A stretch of 64,000 bases of DNA from the NCBI GenBank assembly GCA_958295485.1, contig OY282354.1, forward strand, positions 2,938,042 to 3,002,041, in the 5' to 3' direction. A program made the position numbers and the translations under genes. The notes under the pieces were generated by a model. It did not search any database and was not told the origin of the DNA. It worked only from the letters and a program-made list of their open reading frames with translations. The stretch is from an uncultured Gammaproteobacteria bacterium. Its GTDB lineage: Bacteria; Pseudomonadota; Gammaproteobacteria; Eutrophobiales; Eutrophobiaceae. Below, in pieces: positions 16,441-25,608 of the stretch. Each line of letters starts with the position of its first letter. The stretch's first letter is position 1.

Positions 16441-16852
16441 TGCTCTCCCTGCCCAGCCAAGCCATCTGTTCTCCGATCCTCAAACCTTCCATCGGAACCC
16501 GGTAATGCTTGATATGAGGCATCAGGAAGGCGCAATAATTCTTACCGGCAAGAAAGACAAAATGATCATTGTCAATATCTGTATGGGTTCGCAACTGCTG
16601 CAACACCTTATCCGCCCATTGGCGCTTTTCGACCGCCTTCATGTCGTTGAGCGTCTTGTCATAAGGCTCTATCTCATCGTCAAGCCTCAAAAGCCCATGC
16701 TTTGCTGACAATATGAATATCTTATCCGGGTTCAGCTTCTTTTTTGCATATTTGAGGCTCTTTGTGAACAAGGCCCCCTTATACATAACACCAGCTTTAG
16801 CACGCTGGTCGCATTTTTTTTTACCACACGAAAGTAAAACTATTTTTCTCAT
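16433..16852 (-). CDS. DUF6884/YaaA-like protein
   Basis: A 139-residue protein beginning MRKIVLLSCGKKKCDQRAKA, then YKGALFTKSLKYAKK, FILSAKHGLLRLDDEIEPYDKTL and FLAGKNY. These are the motifs of the DUF6884 family, related in fold to YaaA and to nucleoside-modifying or DNA-protecting proteins. The Cys and Lys cluster (SCGKKK) and SAKHGLL are the likely active-site elements. It starts 12 bases after the upstream gene and overlaps the GIY-YIG-like gene, and the two look like a functional pair. Role unproven; a nucleic-acid damage or defence role is inference. Confidence 0.7.
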   Translation of the reverse strand: MRKIVLLSCGKKKCDQRAKAGVMYKGALFTKSLKYAKKKLNPDKIFILSAKHGLLRLDDEIEPYDKTLNDMKAVEKRQWADKVLQQLRTHTDIDNDHFVFLAGKNYCAFLMPHIKHYRVPMEGLRIGEQMAWLGRESNE

Positions 16853-16864
16853 AACTGTAGAGGG

Positions 16865-17806
16865 TCATAGGGGCAAGTGTGGACCGATGTATCCGATTTC
16901 GATTTTCCGCGAGTTCGAGTCAAAACGAAGGTGGATGCGACCATTACTCCCAAAGCGAGCGTGCCATTCGAATATTTCCTGCGTGCCGCGACAGGATCGG
17001 AATTTGCGCTTGGTCCGGCGAGTTGGATTGTTCATCACCATGTCGCTCTCACGCGTTACTTTTGTTCCCCAAGGCGGCTCAGACCCGCCCACGCCGCGCC
17101 AATCCCCGGCCGACTGGTCGAGAGACACAAGTTTCCCGACGATGGTGTTAAACAGATGCGAGGAAGCCTTGAGGTTGTCCTCGACATCCGGCCCAAAAAG
17201 GAGATTGGGGAAAATTATCTGGCGATTCTCCCATAATTCAAGAGGGTCACTGCCCGCGCGAAGCCGGTCACGGTGACGGGTACAGATGGGTTCAGCATGC
17301 GCTGAACGGGTAAGTTGATCAATATCTTCGGACGCTTCTTCAATGGTTCCGCCGGGCAACAACTCGTCAAAATCGACCGTAACCCGATCGCGATCCCAGA
17401 CCGACTCCGATGGAAACCCGATGGTTATCCAGTCAGTTATGGCGCACAAGACCAGAGGCTCCCCATCATCCCCCGCTAGCGTTCGTTCTTCGCAAGCATG
17501 AAACCGATCTTCGACGTCCTCTCCAAGTTCGCCCAAGAGCGGCATCTTGGTCGCCAATTGCACAAGAAACACGTGCTCGTCCCGGAATCCCTGCTTTTTC
17601 AGCCAAACAAAGGCATCGTACAACGAGTAATCAGACAAACACAGCGTATCGTGGAAATCGCGTTTCGTCCGCAGACTTTTTCGGGAGACCTTGTCGCGAA
17701 CGAGCCGGGCCATACCCCTCGCGACATCCTTGAGCCATTCGACGACCAAATCGCGATCCGAACCGGGCGTACGCACGCTCGCGTGATTGAGTACCATCTC
17801 CCGCAT
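16865..17806 (-). CDS. Unassigned 313-residue protein of the DUF262/DUF3696 operon
   Basis: I do not recognise a named family. No signal peptide or membrane segment is seen. The N-terminal half is charged and helical (DLVVEWLKDVARGMARLVRDKV). The middle has acidic-rich VLCAITDWITIGFPSE and DRDRVTVDFDELLPGG. The C-terminus ends in a compact conserved-looking block, FEWHARFGSNGRIHLRFD then IEIGYIGPHLPL, reminiscent of the closing strands of some small toxins but not assignable. It starts one base after the stop of the ATPase gene, so it is translated with it. It may be the effector or a specificity subunit of this system; that is inference. Confidence 0.7.
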   Translation of the reverse strand: MREMVLNHASVRTPGSDRDLVVEWLKDVARGMARLVRDKVSRKSLRTKRDFHDTLCLSDYSLYDAFVWLKKQGFRDEHVFLVQLATKMPLLGELGEDVEDRFHACEERTLAGDDGEPLVLCAITDWITIGFPSESVWDRDRVTVDFDELLPGGTIEEASEDIDQLTRSAHAEPICTRHRDRLRAGSDPLELWENRQIIFPNLLFGPDVEDNLKASSHLFNTIVGKLVSLDQSAGDWRGVGGSEPPWGTKVTRESDMVMNNPTRRTKRKFRSCRGTQEIFEWHARFGSNGRIHLRFDSNSRKIEIGYIGPHLPL

Positions 17807-17807
17807 G

Positions 17808-19013
17808 TCAAGACTTCGGGGCTAACAGCCGGGCCAAATTCTCCTCGCGCTGGTCGAAAAAACCTGTCGGCCACGACGAGAGACGGCCATCAGCGTCCAC
17901 CTGCGGGGACGACACCACCGCCTTGTTGCCATCGAAGTCGAAGTAATGAAATGTAGTCTCGTTCGGCTGAATCAGCCCATCCCGGACGGCGATGCGCACA
18001 CCGTCCATAAAGTGGTCGCTGTGTGTTTCGGCAATGACTTGAACGCCGGCGAGAGAGGCGCGAACCGCGAGCTCGGCCAGCTTGGTCTGACCTTTCGGAT
18101 GCAGGTGCGCCTCGGGATTCTCAATCAGGCATAACGTGCCCGGAGATGCCAGCAAGCCCGTCAATACCGGTAGCACGTACGACAAGCCGAAGCCGACATT
18201 CGTGGCCCGGTAACGTCTCGTCCTGACATCGCCGCGTCTGTCGAATGAAAACCCGGCAATTAAAGCGTCTGCATTAGTAATTGTCTCGAATTGAAGGTGG
18301 GCGCCGGGCGTCACTTCCTGCAGCCAGCGATCTACAACGTTAAGCAAGGATCTGCTCTGTTGACCTGCGGCGCGCGGATCATCAGCGGGCAAAATATCAT
18401 TCTGGTATGCGTTCAAGTAATTCATCACATATTCGCCGCGGACGCCAAGGTGGGCGATGCGGGCGAAAGCATCCGACAAACTGTGAATCTTCTGTGGGCC
18501 AACACGATCGGCGCTGATATAAATGAGATTTCCTCCAAGCGGCGGGGCATCGCCCCACTGCGCCGGCATATCCAATCCCGCTCCCGTGGACGAGGAATCG
18601 TCCTTGGCTACCAACTGGTCGGCTTTGCTCGAATAATCGAAAGACAATATATAAGGCGTTGGAATATCCTCACGGTGAAGCTCGAACTCAACCACGTCGG
18701 TTTCAGCGCCTTCGAAGAGGACGTCCTGGCCAGTCCCAATATCTGCGAGTTCACCCCCTAGCACCAACCTTCCCTCTCCCTGCCTGGCTTGGCTCGTAAT
18801 GCGCGGTTCTGCGAGTTCACTCCCCAGGGTCAGCCTGCCTTCCCCCAATTGACCGGCAACAAACGACTGCCGCAATACTAACAACGCCTGGATAACACTG
18901 CTCTTTCCCATTCCGTTCAAGCCGCACAACAGAGTCAGGGGGGAGCAGTTCAACTCCAGTCTCTCGAAACACTTGAAGTTCGTCAGCTTGATCTTTCTGA
19001 GCATTAAAGACAC
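17808..19013 (-). CDS. AAA family ATPase with C-terminal DUF3696
   Basis: A 401-residue ABC/SMC-like (OLD-type) ATPase. An N-terminal ISLTNFKCF-like strand (KLTNFKCFERLEL) precedes Walker A GLNGMGKSSV around residues 32-41. The signature and Walker B region is FGLSYVLPVLTGLL, LCLIENPEAHLHPKGQTKLAEL, followed by AETHSDHFMDGVRIAV. The DUF3696 tail DGRLSSWPTGFFDQREENLARLL lies at the end. DUF3696 ATPases recur in prokaryotic defence loci, where they act as sensors or motors. No TOPRIM nuclease domain follows, so it needs a partner effector. It overlaps the DUF262 gene by 10 bases and abuts the 313-residue gene. Confidence 0.88.
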   Translation of the reverse strand: MSLMLRKIKLTNFKCFERLELNCSPLTLLCGLNGMGKSSVIQALLVLRQSFVAGQLGEGRLTLGSELAEPRITSQARQGEGRLVLGGELADIGTGQDVLFEGAETDVVEFELHREDIPTPYILSFDYSSKADQLVAKDDSSSTGAGLDMPAQWGDAPPLGGNLIYISADRVGPQKIHSLSDAFARIAHLGVRGEYVMNYLNAYQNDILPADDPRAAGQQSRSLLNVVDRWLQEVTPGAHLQFETITNADALIAGFSFDRRGDVRTRRYRATNVGFGLSYVLPVLTGLLASPGTLCLIENPEAHLHPKGQTKLAELAVRASLAGVQVIAETHSDHFMDGVRIAVRDGLIQPNETTFHYFDFDGNKAVVSSPQVDADGRLSSWPTGFFDQREENLARLLAPKS

Positions 19014-20203
19014 CCCTTAATCAGTTCTTCGATCGCCTGAAATCGTTTCCTGACGCGGGCAGGAACACTAGTAGAGTAGGAAATCGCTTCACCGAATTCC
19101 CGATCTTCGATCATCAGCAGTATAAACTGATCGATCACGCCTTCCCGATTTTTCACGAGGATTCTGATCTCCTCATCCGAGCGACGCGCCAATCCGACAC
19201 CCCACGCCTCGAACAGCGCTTTACTGACCGGGGGGCGCCTTTCGCCCAGACCGTAACTCTTCCGGAAAGCATTATTTCCAAAGATATCGAATGCGGCTTG
19301 CATGGCTTTTCCAAAGCACTTTGAGAGACGGTTCCGATCACATGAAGCCATCTCGTTGATCTTCTTCATGGCGGTTCCAAGATAACCGTCGAGGTCATTG
19401 GCCGAATACTGCTCCCAGGAGTCAATATGGAAAGCGAGAAATCGCAGTACGCACTCCCGATCAGCCATGCGACGCGTTTTGATCGAGTGATCAGTAGCGT
19501 CCAGAAACTCCTCAGTTTCAGCCAGTTCCTTAAGGTAATCCCGAACCGGGCCCGGGTGCAGGGCATGGCGGATTTCCTGCCCATTGAGCGTCATTCCACC
19601 GGTATTGATACGGCTGAAGATGTTGAACATAACCTCTTCCGGGGTTCCAGGTTCAATGACGTTCACTACGAGCTGAGTCTCACGGATTCGTCGCTGCATT
19701 GCCCGCGGAAGCTCCTCGCAGAAATATTTGTTAAACCTCGTCAAGTATTCAAGCTGCTCCAAGGGAAAGTTGCCCTTCACGAAATCATAGATCGTTGATA
19801 TCCGCTGGAGGCCATCAACTACGGACCAGGTCTCATTTTCATCCGCGGCGACGTAAAAAACGGGTATGGGAATGCGCAGCAGGAGGGACTCAATGAGGCG
19901 ACTCTTCCGCTTGCTGTTCCATATGCCAGCCATACGCTGGAAGTCCGGAGCCAGATCTATCTCCTTATGATCGATACGCGAAACAATTTGCTCAACAACG
20001 ACGTTGGCTGTGCGGACCTTGATCTTCTCGGGGTCGAAGGGACGTTTGATCTCACCGGGGACCTCTTCCTTTTCGATTTCAAGACCATCGCCTTCTTCAA
20101 CGCCCATTTCACTATCAAGAGGCTGTTCGGGAACGGGCGCTTCTGCAAGCTGATCTCTATAACGCATTGATTTATAATAGGGTGATTTTTGCGTATTTGT
20201 CAA
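19004..20203 (-). CDS. DUF262 (GmrS-like/ParB-fold) protein
   Basis: A 399-residue protein. Residues ~75-200 carry DUF262: VEQIVSRIDHKEIDLAPDFQR, LLLRIPIPVFYVA, and the nucleotide-handling motif VVDGLQRISTIYDF, where Gln usual in DGQQR is Leu. FNIFSRINTGGMTLNGQEIRHAL follows. DUF262 hydrolyses NTPs and is found in type IV restriction (GmrSD) and SspE. Here there is no DUF1524 HNH nuclease domain, so cleavage would have to come from another subunit. The acidic N-terminus (EGDGLEIEKEEVPGEI) is probably disordered. It is the first gene of the five-gene minus-strand operon. It starts 63 bases after the dxs stop, with AT-rich sequence just upstream that could hold the promoter. Confidence 0.87.
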   Translation of the reverse strand: MTNTQKSPYYKSMRYRDQLAEAPVPEQPLDSEMGVEEGDGLEIEKEEVPGEIKRPFDPEKIKVRTANVVVEQIVSRIDHKEIDLAPDFQRMAGIWNSKRKSRLIESLLLRIPIPVFYVAADENETWSVVDGLQRISTIYDFVKGNFPLEQLEYLTRFNKYFCEELPRAMQRRIRETQLVVNVIEPGTPEEVMFNIFSRINTGGMTLNGQEIRHALHPGPVRDYLKELAETEEFLDATDHSIKTRRMADRECVLRFLAFHIDSWEQYSANDLDGYLGTAMKKINEMASCDRNRLSKCFGKAMQAAFDIFGNNAFRKSYGLGERRPPVSKALFEAWGVGLARRSDEEIRILVKNREGVIDQFILLMIEDREFGEAISYSTSVPARVRKRFQAIEELIKGCL

Positions 20204-20266
20204 TGCAAAGCAGCAATGTCCCCCTTCTGAGTCTATCGGCTGCCAGGAAAGGATTGCTCCTGTGGT

Positions 20267-22195
20267 TCAGTTTACACCGGCTATTCTTTCTCTCCCGACA
20301 TGGGTCTTTCGCGTCCTGTCCTCCTGATATTGTTGGATGAATTCCAATAGTCCTTCCTTGGTCAGTTTTGCGTCGTTCAGCATGTCTTGTTGCGAGCCGT
20401 GTTGGATCAAGCGGTCGGGCAGGCCGTAGTTGACGATGAATTGCGCGATGCCCCGGGAGGCCAGGTATTCGTTGACTGCGCTGCCGGCGCCGCCCTGGAT
20501 GACGTTTTCCTCCACCGTGACCAATAGTTCGTGCTCATCCGCCAATTGCAGTATCAATTCCTGGTCCAGGGGTTTGACGAAGCGCATGTTGACTACGGTG
20601 GCGTCGAGCTCGTCGCCGGCCTCCAGGGCCGGCTGCAACATGGCGCCGAAGGCCAATATCGCTATCTTCCGGCCTTGCCGCCGGCGCTCTCCCTTGCCCA
20701 AGGGGATGGCGGTCATCTGTTCCTGCGCTTCTACGCCCGGCCCGCCGCCCCGCGGGTAACGGACGGTAGCGGGTTGATCCAGTAAAAAGCCCGTATAGAG
20801 CATTTGCCGACATTCGTTTTCATCCGCCGGGGCCATGACCACCATGTTTGGAAGGCAACGCAGGAAACTGAAATCGTAAGCGCCGTTATGGGTCGGGCCG
20901 TCGGCGCCGACCAGGCCGGCGCGATCAATGGCAAACAATACCGGCAGATTCTGGTTGACGACGTCGTGCACGACTTGATCGTAGGCGCGTTGCAAAAAAG
21001 TCGAATAGATGGCGACGACGGGTTTCAGCCCGTCACAGGCCATGCCGGCGGCAACGGCAACGCTGTGTTGCTCAGCGATTGCCACGTCGAAGTAACGATC
21101 CGGGTATTCCTGTTCGAACCTGACCAGTCCCGACCCCTCCCGCATTGCCGGCGTGACCGCCACTAATCTCGAGTCCTTTGCCGCCATGTCACACACCCAG
21201 TTGCTGAAAACCTGACTGTAGGTCGGCTTGGACGGCGGGGCAGTGGACGGCTGGGCGGACGCGGCCATGCCTGTCTCCGGGTCGAACGGCTTGCTCACCG
21301 CGTGGTATTTGACCGGATCGGCCTCCGCCGGCGCATAACCCTTGCCTTTCCTGGTGATGACGTGGAGAAATTGCGGCCCTTCCAATTGCTTGACGTTGCG
21401 AATAGTCTCCAACAACGCGGGCAGGTGGTGACCGTCAATGGGACCAATATAGTTGAAGCCGAATTCCTCAAACAGCACGCCCGGCACAATCAGCCCCTTG
21501 ATATGTTCCTCGGCGCGCCGGGCGATTTCCCACGCGGGTGGCATCTTCGATAACACTTTTTTGCCCTTCTCCCGCACGGTCGTATAAAGCTTGCCGGACA
21601 GAATTTGGGCAAACCGGTTTGACAGCGCGCCGACGTTGGGTGAAATCGACATGTTGTTGTCGTTCAATATCACCAACAGGTCGGCGCCGGCGTCACCGGC
21701 ATGGTTCAAGGCTTCAAAGGCCAAGCCCGCGGTCATGCCGCCGTCGCCGATGATGGCGACAGCTTTTCGATCAGCGCCGGTATTTCTTGCCGCAAGGGCC
21801 ATGCCCAGGGCGGCGCTGATGGACGTGCTCGAATGACCGACCCCGAACGTATCATAGTGACTCTCATCCCGCTTGGGGAAAGGCGCCAAGCCTCCCCATT
21901 TTCTTATGGTGTGCAACCGGTCCCGACGACCGGTAAGAATCTTGTGCCCATAGGCCTGGTGACCGACGTCCCAGACAAGCCGGTCTTCCGGGGTGTTGAA
22001 GATATAATGCAAAGCAATCGTCAACTCGACCGCGCCTAAACTGGCGGCAAAATGACCACTGTTCCTGCTGGCCCAAAGCAACAGGAAGGCGCGCATTTCT
22101 TCCGCCAAGGTCTTAAGCCGGGACTCCGGCAAGCGCCTTAAATCAGCGGGAGAATCCAGCGTATCCAGGATAGGCGTATCGATTTGCTCTGGCAT
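20267..22195 (-). CDS. dxs: 1-deoxy-D-xylulose-5-phosphate synthase
   Basis: A 642-residue transketolase-like ThDP enzyme making DXP from pyruvate and glyceraldehyde-3-phosphate, the first step of the MEP isoprenoid pathway. Visible motifs are [17 protein letters not shown] (~74-90), the ThDP motif [18 protein letters not shown] to [15 protein letters not shown] (~150-190), the pyrimidine-domain [15 protein letters not shown], and [18 protein letters not shown]. Full length for the family. It is divergent from hpnH. In hopanoid producers dxs is often beside hpn genes, supplying squalene precursors. The 262-base divergent spacer holds a strong hairpin. Confidence 0.96.
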   Translation of the reverse strand: MPEQIDTPILDTLDSPADLRRLPESRLKTLAEEMRAFLLLWASRNSGHFAASLGAVELTIALHYIFNTPEDRLVWDVGHQAYGHKILTGRRDRLHTIRKWGGLAPFPKRDESHYDTFGVGHSSTSISAALGMALAARNTGADRKAVAIIGDGGMTAGLAFEALNHAGDAGADLLVILNDNNMSISPNVGALSNRFAQILSGKLYTTVREKGKKVLSKMPPAWEIARRAEEHIKGLIVPGVLFEEFGFNYIGPIDGHHLPALLETIRNVKQLEGPQFLHVITRKGKGYAPAEADPVKYHAVSKPFDPETGMAASAQPSTAPPSKPTYSQVFSNWVCDMAAKDSRLVAVTPAMREGSGLVRFEQEYPDRYFDVAIAEQHSVAVAAGMACDGLKPVVAIYSTFLQRAYDQVVHDVVNQNLPVLFAIDRAGLVGADGPTHNGAYDFSFLRCLPNMVVMAPADENECRQMLYTGFLLDQPATVRYPRGGGPGVEAQEQMTAIPLGKGERRRQGRKIAILAFGAMLQPALEAGDELDATVVNMRFVKPLDQELILQLADEHELLVTVEENVIQGGAGSAVNEYLASRGIAQFIVNYGLPDRLIQHGSQQDMLNDAKLTKEGLLEFIQQYQEDRTRKTHVGRERIAGVN

Positions 22196-22300
22196 TATAT
22201 TACCCTGAGGTTACAAAACTACATTATGAATAAGCTCATGGGAGCTTGCAAGATAACCCCATCGGCTTTATTCGGATTAAATCGGCGCGCTACTGCTGTT

Positions 22301-22346
22301 AAATTTCGACAGCAGTTCCCGCTAATAGTGGGAACTGCTGAAATTT
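22301..22346. promoter_or_regulatory. Long imperfect hairpin in the dxs-hpnH divergent spacer
   Basis: AGCAGTTCCC (22311-22320) pairs perfectly with GGGAACTGCT (22330-22339) around a 9-base loop. The pairing resumes for seven more bases (AAATTTC with GAAATTT) after a 3-base bulge. It is not followed by a T-run, so it is not a normal terminator. It may be an operator, an RNA leader element of hpnH or a small mobile remnant. Confidence 0.5.
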
Positions 22347-22457
22347 CGGGACAACCCTGTACTTTTGTGCGATCATTCTATACTTTACCAATTTTCAGAG
22401 ATTTCAGGTATCGATCGCGCCATATTGCGGGTCGATCATGAAAAACGGAGTAATTTG

Positions 22458-23594
22458 ATGGGCGTGCCATTAATCCAACAATATCGCATTACAAAATATA
22501 TCCTGGGGAAAAAGCTTCGGGGCGAAAAACGCTATCCCCTGGTGCTTATGCTGGAGCCTTTATTCCGTTGTAATTTAGCCTGCTCCGGTTGCGGGAAGAT
22601 CGACTACCCGGAGGAGATATTGGATAAACGTCTCAGCGTTGAAGATTGCATGACGGCTATTGACGAATGCGGCGCGCCGATGGTCTCCATTGCCGGTGGC
22701 GAGCCGTTGATCCACGGGGACATGCCGGAAATCGTCCGGGGATTCGCGGCCAAAAAGAAATTCGTCTACCTGTGCACCAATGCCTTGCTGCTTGATCGAC
22801 GAATGGATGACTATACGCCGTCCCCCTATCTTACTTTTTCAATCCACCTGGACGGAAATCGTGACCGGCATGATACTTCTGTTTGTCGGGACGGTGTCTT
22901 CGACAAGTGTATCGAAGTGATTAAGCGGGCGCGAAGCAAGGGTTTCCGGGTGACTATCAACTGCACCCTGTTTCAGGGTGAAACAGCCGACGAAGTGGCG
23001 GAATTCATGGATATGGCGACGGAATTAGGCATCGAAGGCGTCACAATATCCCCTGGGTACAGTTACGAAAGAGCGCCGCGACAGGACGTATTTCTGAAAC
23101 GCAAGGAGAGCAAACAACTGTTCAGGGACATCTTCAAAGCAGGAGTCGGAAAAAAATGGCGCTTCAACCAATCCTCAATGTACCTGGATTTTCTGGCCGG
23201 CAACCAGCAATACCAGTGCACCCCCTGGGGCAATCCGACCAGGAACATTTTCGGCTGGCAGAAACCATGTTACTTGCTGGTCGGCGAGGGCTATGCCCCG
23301 ACGTTCGAGGCGCTGATGGAAGAAACCGAATGGCACAACTATGGCAACGGGCATAACCCCAAATGCGCAAACTGCATGGTGCACAGCGGGTACGAGGCTT
23401 CTGCGGTCGATGATACGTTCAGGCGCCCGTTGGAAGCGCTGAAAGTCGCTGTATTCGGACCACGAACTTCCGGACCCATGGCGCCCGAGTTGCCTGTTCT
23501 CTACGAGGAGTCAGTACCGTTCCCACAACCCCGACCGGTGGCGGAAATCAAGCTCGTTCCGGCATCAAGTGAACATGCCAAGAAAGTAGCCTGA
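22458..23594 (+). CDS. hpnH: Adenosyl-hopene transferase HpnH (radical SAM)
   Basis: A 378-residue radical SAM protein. The cluster motif CNLACSGC gives Cys38, Cys42 and Cys45. MGVPLIQQYRITKYILGKKL is the characteristic HpnH start, and VSIAGGEPLIHGDMPEIV carries the SAM-binding GGE. The C-terminal HNPKCANCMVHSGYEASAV is family-typical. It adds the 5'-deoxyadenosyl group to diploptene, the first step of extended (C35) hopanoids. The frame is open upstream to 22365, but the ATG at 22458 has a CGGAG site and matches family length. The stop and the hpnB start overlap (TGATG). Confidence 0.96.
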   Translation: MGVPLIQQYRITKYILGKKLRGEKRYPLVLMLEPLFRCNLACSGCGKIDYPEEILDKRLSVEDCMTAIDECGAPMVSIAGGEPLIHGDMPEIVRGFAAKKKFVYLCTNALLLDRRMDDYTPSPYLTFSIHLDGNRDRHDTSVCRDGVFDKCIEVIKRARSKGFRVTINCTLFQGETADEVAEFMDMATELGIEGVTISPGYSYERAPRQDVFLKRKESKQLFRDIFKAGVGKKWRFNQSSMYLDFLAGNQQYQCTPWGNPTRNIFGWQKPCYLLVGEGYAPTFEALMEETEWHNYGNGHNPKCANCMVHSGYEASAVDDTFRRPLEALKVAVFGPRTSGPMAPELPVLYEESVPFPQPRPVAEIKLVPASSEHAKKVA

Positions 23595-24757
23595 TGGAAG
23601 CAGCCTGGCTTGCCGTCCCGGGAGTCATCATTTGGGCGGGTATCCTTATCCTGCCCTGGCAACCCTGGCGCACCAGGGAGAAACTGGAGACGAATGACGG
23701 CAAAACTTCGGACCTTTCCGGCGTTACCGTATTGGTCCCGGCAAGGAATGAGGCTGCGGTCATCGCCGAGACCTTGCTGTCTCTTGTCGCCCAGGGGGAA
23801 AACCTCAATATCATATTGGTGGATGATCAATCGACCGATGAAACCGTGATCGAGGCCACAAGGCTCAATATCGGGAACCTGACAATCATCAACGGCCGGC
23901 CATTGGAACCCGGGTGGACCGGTAAATTATGGGCTTTGCATCAAGGCCTGTCCCAGGTAAAGACGGAAAATATTTTACTATTGGATGCCGATATTCAATT
24001 AAAGCCGGGGGTCATTTCATCCTTGCAGACCAGGATGAGGGAATCTGACCTGGACCTGGTATCCCTGATGGCTTCTTTGCGGATGCAAGCCTTTTGGGAA
24101 AAGCTGTTATTGCCGGCATTCGTTTATTTTTTTAAATTACTTTATCCCTTTCATCTGTCGAACTCCAAGTCGAATGTGGTTGCCGCGGCGGCCGGCGGAT
24201 GTATCCTGGTCCGGAGAAATTCACTGGCGCAAGCAGGCGGCTTCGAGGGGATTAAAGACAAACTGATAGATGACTGCGCGCTTGCGCGCAAGTTCAAGGA
24301 CGCCGGCCTTGCTACCTGGATTGGATTGTCGCGCGCCGCTGTCAGCCGGCGTCGTTACGATAGCCTGGCCGATATTTGGAACATGGTCGCCAGGACAGCC
24401 TTTACCCAGCTACGTTATTCCGGTGGCTTGCTGGCCCTGTGCAGCTTCCTGCTCATATCCGCTTACCTGCTTCCAATCGCCGGCCTGCTCATTGATGACG
24501 TGAACACGCGCCGGCTCGCCCTCCTCGGTATTTTCCTGATGATAACGAGCTACCTGCCGACCCTTCGTTACTACGAAATCAATCCGCTCTGGGCCCTTGC
24601 ATTGCCGCTTGCCGGGACACTTTATCTCCTGATGACCTGGAGTTCCGCACAACGCTACTGGGGCGGAGTCGCCGCGAACTGGAAAAACCGGCGCTATGCC
24701 GGTGAAGGCGGCAGATTGTCCGCCACTCCCCTCGAGAGGGTGCCGCAAAAGAGGTAA
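23594..24757 (+). CDS. hpnB: Hopanoid-associated glycosyltransferase HpnB
   Basis: A 387-residue GT2-family membrane protein. An N-terminal hydrophobic segment (LAVPGVIIWAGILIL) precedes the GT-A domain, with VTVLVPARNEAAVIAETL, VDDQSTDET and LLLDADIQL (DxD-type) motifs. Two or three C-terminal membrane segments (ALCSFLLISAYLLPIAGLL, LALPLAGTLYLLMTW) follow. It is a conserved part of hpn clusters, though its acceptor in hopanoid synthesis is not established. It starts within the hpnH stop, so translation is coupled. Confidence 0.92.
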   Translation: MEAAWLAVPGVIIWAGILILPWQPWRTREKLETNDGKTSDLSGVTVLVPARNEAAVIAETLLSLVAQGENLNIILVDDQSTDETVIEATRLNIGNLTIINGRPLEPGWTGKLWALHQGLSQVKTENILLLDADIQLKPGVISSLQTRMRESDLDLVSLMASLRMQAFWEKLLLPAFVYFFKLLYPFHLSNSKSNVVAAAAGGCILVRRNSLAQAGGFEGIKDKLIDDCALARKFKDAGLATWIGLSRAAVSRRRYDSLADIWNMVARTAFTQLRYSGGLLALCSFLLISAYLLPIAGLLIDDVNTRRLALLGIFLMITSYLPTLRYYEINPLWALALPLAGTLYLLMTWSSAQRYWGGVAANWKNRRYAGEGGRLSATPLERVPQKR

Positions 24758-24884
24758 AGCGGTGTCCAGGTTCAAACAGATGGGCGGCAATGATCTCGCA
24801 GGAGCAGGCCCTGCTCAAGGTCGGCAGGCGTCGGGGGTCAAGGCAGCCACAGGGAGTTGTCCCCATGGGCCATCGCCAGCGGCC

Positions 24885-25571
24885 ATGGCAAGCCTTTTAC
24901 GACACTATCCTCGACTGCTCCCGCTGCGGCGCAAGCTCCTGGTCATTGTCCTTGTCTTGAGCGTATCAGGACAAGCAAGCGCGGAGACGACATCCAGGCC
25001 GGCAAACACCGCGCTGACAGAGGATTTCAGCGCGCCCAGCCGGGTCGTGGATGAATTACACCATAAACTGGTTGACGTCATGCAGAGGGCCGGAGAGTTG
25101 GGATACCAGGGGCGATACCGGGAACTGGAGCCGTTAATCAGCAGCCGTTTCGATACCCCCTTAATCGTAAAAGTCATATTGAGTCGTCACTGGGGGAACT
25201 TAGACGATACGGACAAGTCTGAATTTACAAAATTATTCAACCGGCTCAGCATAGCCACTTACGCCTCTCGCTTTAATGGCTATGACGGTGAAGATTTCCT
25301 GGAAATTTCCCGGGAACCAGTGAAGAGAGGAAGGTTGTTGATAAAAACCGAACTCCGGCGGCCGGCCGGCGAAACGATATCCCTTGACTACCTGATGCAC
25401 GAAAAAGATGGAAAATGGTATATCATCAGTGTCATTGCAAATGGGGTGAATGATCTCTCATTAAAAAGGGCCGAATACGCTTCCGTTATTAAAGAAAAAG
25501 GATACAATGGGCTTATTGAAAATATATCAGGCAAGATCCGCCACCTGGAAAATCAAGCTGGCGCGGATTAA
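24885..25571 (+). CDS. hpnM: HpnM / MlaC-family hopanoid-associated periplasmic protein
   Basis: A 228-residue protein from ATG 24885 with a signal peptide (LRRKLLVIVLVLSVSGQASAET). The Tol_Tol_Ttg2/MlaC domain follows: SSRFDTPLIVKVILSRHW, FTKLFNRLSIATYASRF and DYLMHEKDGKWYIISVIANGVNDLSLKRAEY. MlaC-like proteins carry lipids across the periplasm; in hpn clusters this member is thought to move hopanoids to the outer membrane. The open frame reaches 24696 inside hpnB, but the upstream part is not family-like. A GTG at 24762 is a possible alternative start. Followed 37 bases later by the mlaA-like gene. Confidence 0.88.
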   Translation: MASLLRHYPRLLPLRRKLLVIVLVLSVSGQASAETTSRPANTALTEDFSAPSRVVDELHHKLVDVMQRAGELGYQGRYRELEPLISSRFDTPLIVKVILSRHWGNLDDTDKSEFTKLFNRLSIATYASRFNGYDGEDFLEISREPVKRGRLLIKTELRRPAGETISLDYLMHEKDGKWYIISVIANGVNDLSLKRAEYASVIKEKGYNGLIENISGKIRHLENQAGAD

Positions 25572-25608
25572 GCAACGTCACCTGGAAAACCTTTAAGAGG
25601 GCTTTATC

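Noticed and set aside
16713..17276. 187-residue plus-strand ORF opposite the DUF6884/313-aa gene junction
   Set aside because: No ribosome site or domain; the minus-strand operon explains the sequence.
24696..24884. N-terminal extension of HpnM overlapping hpnB
   Set aside because: The extension is low-complexity, lacks family similarity and would bury the signal peptide.
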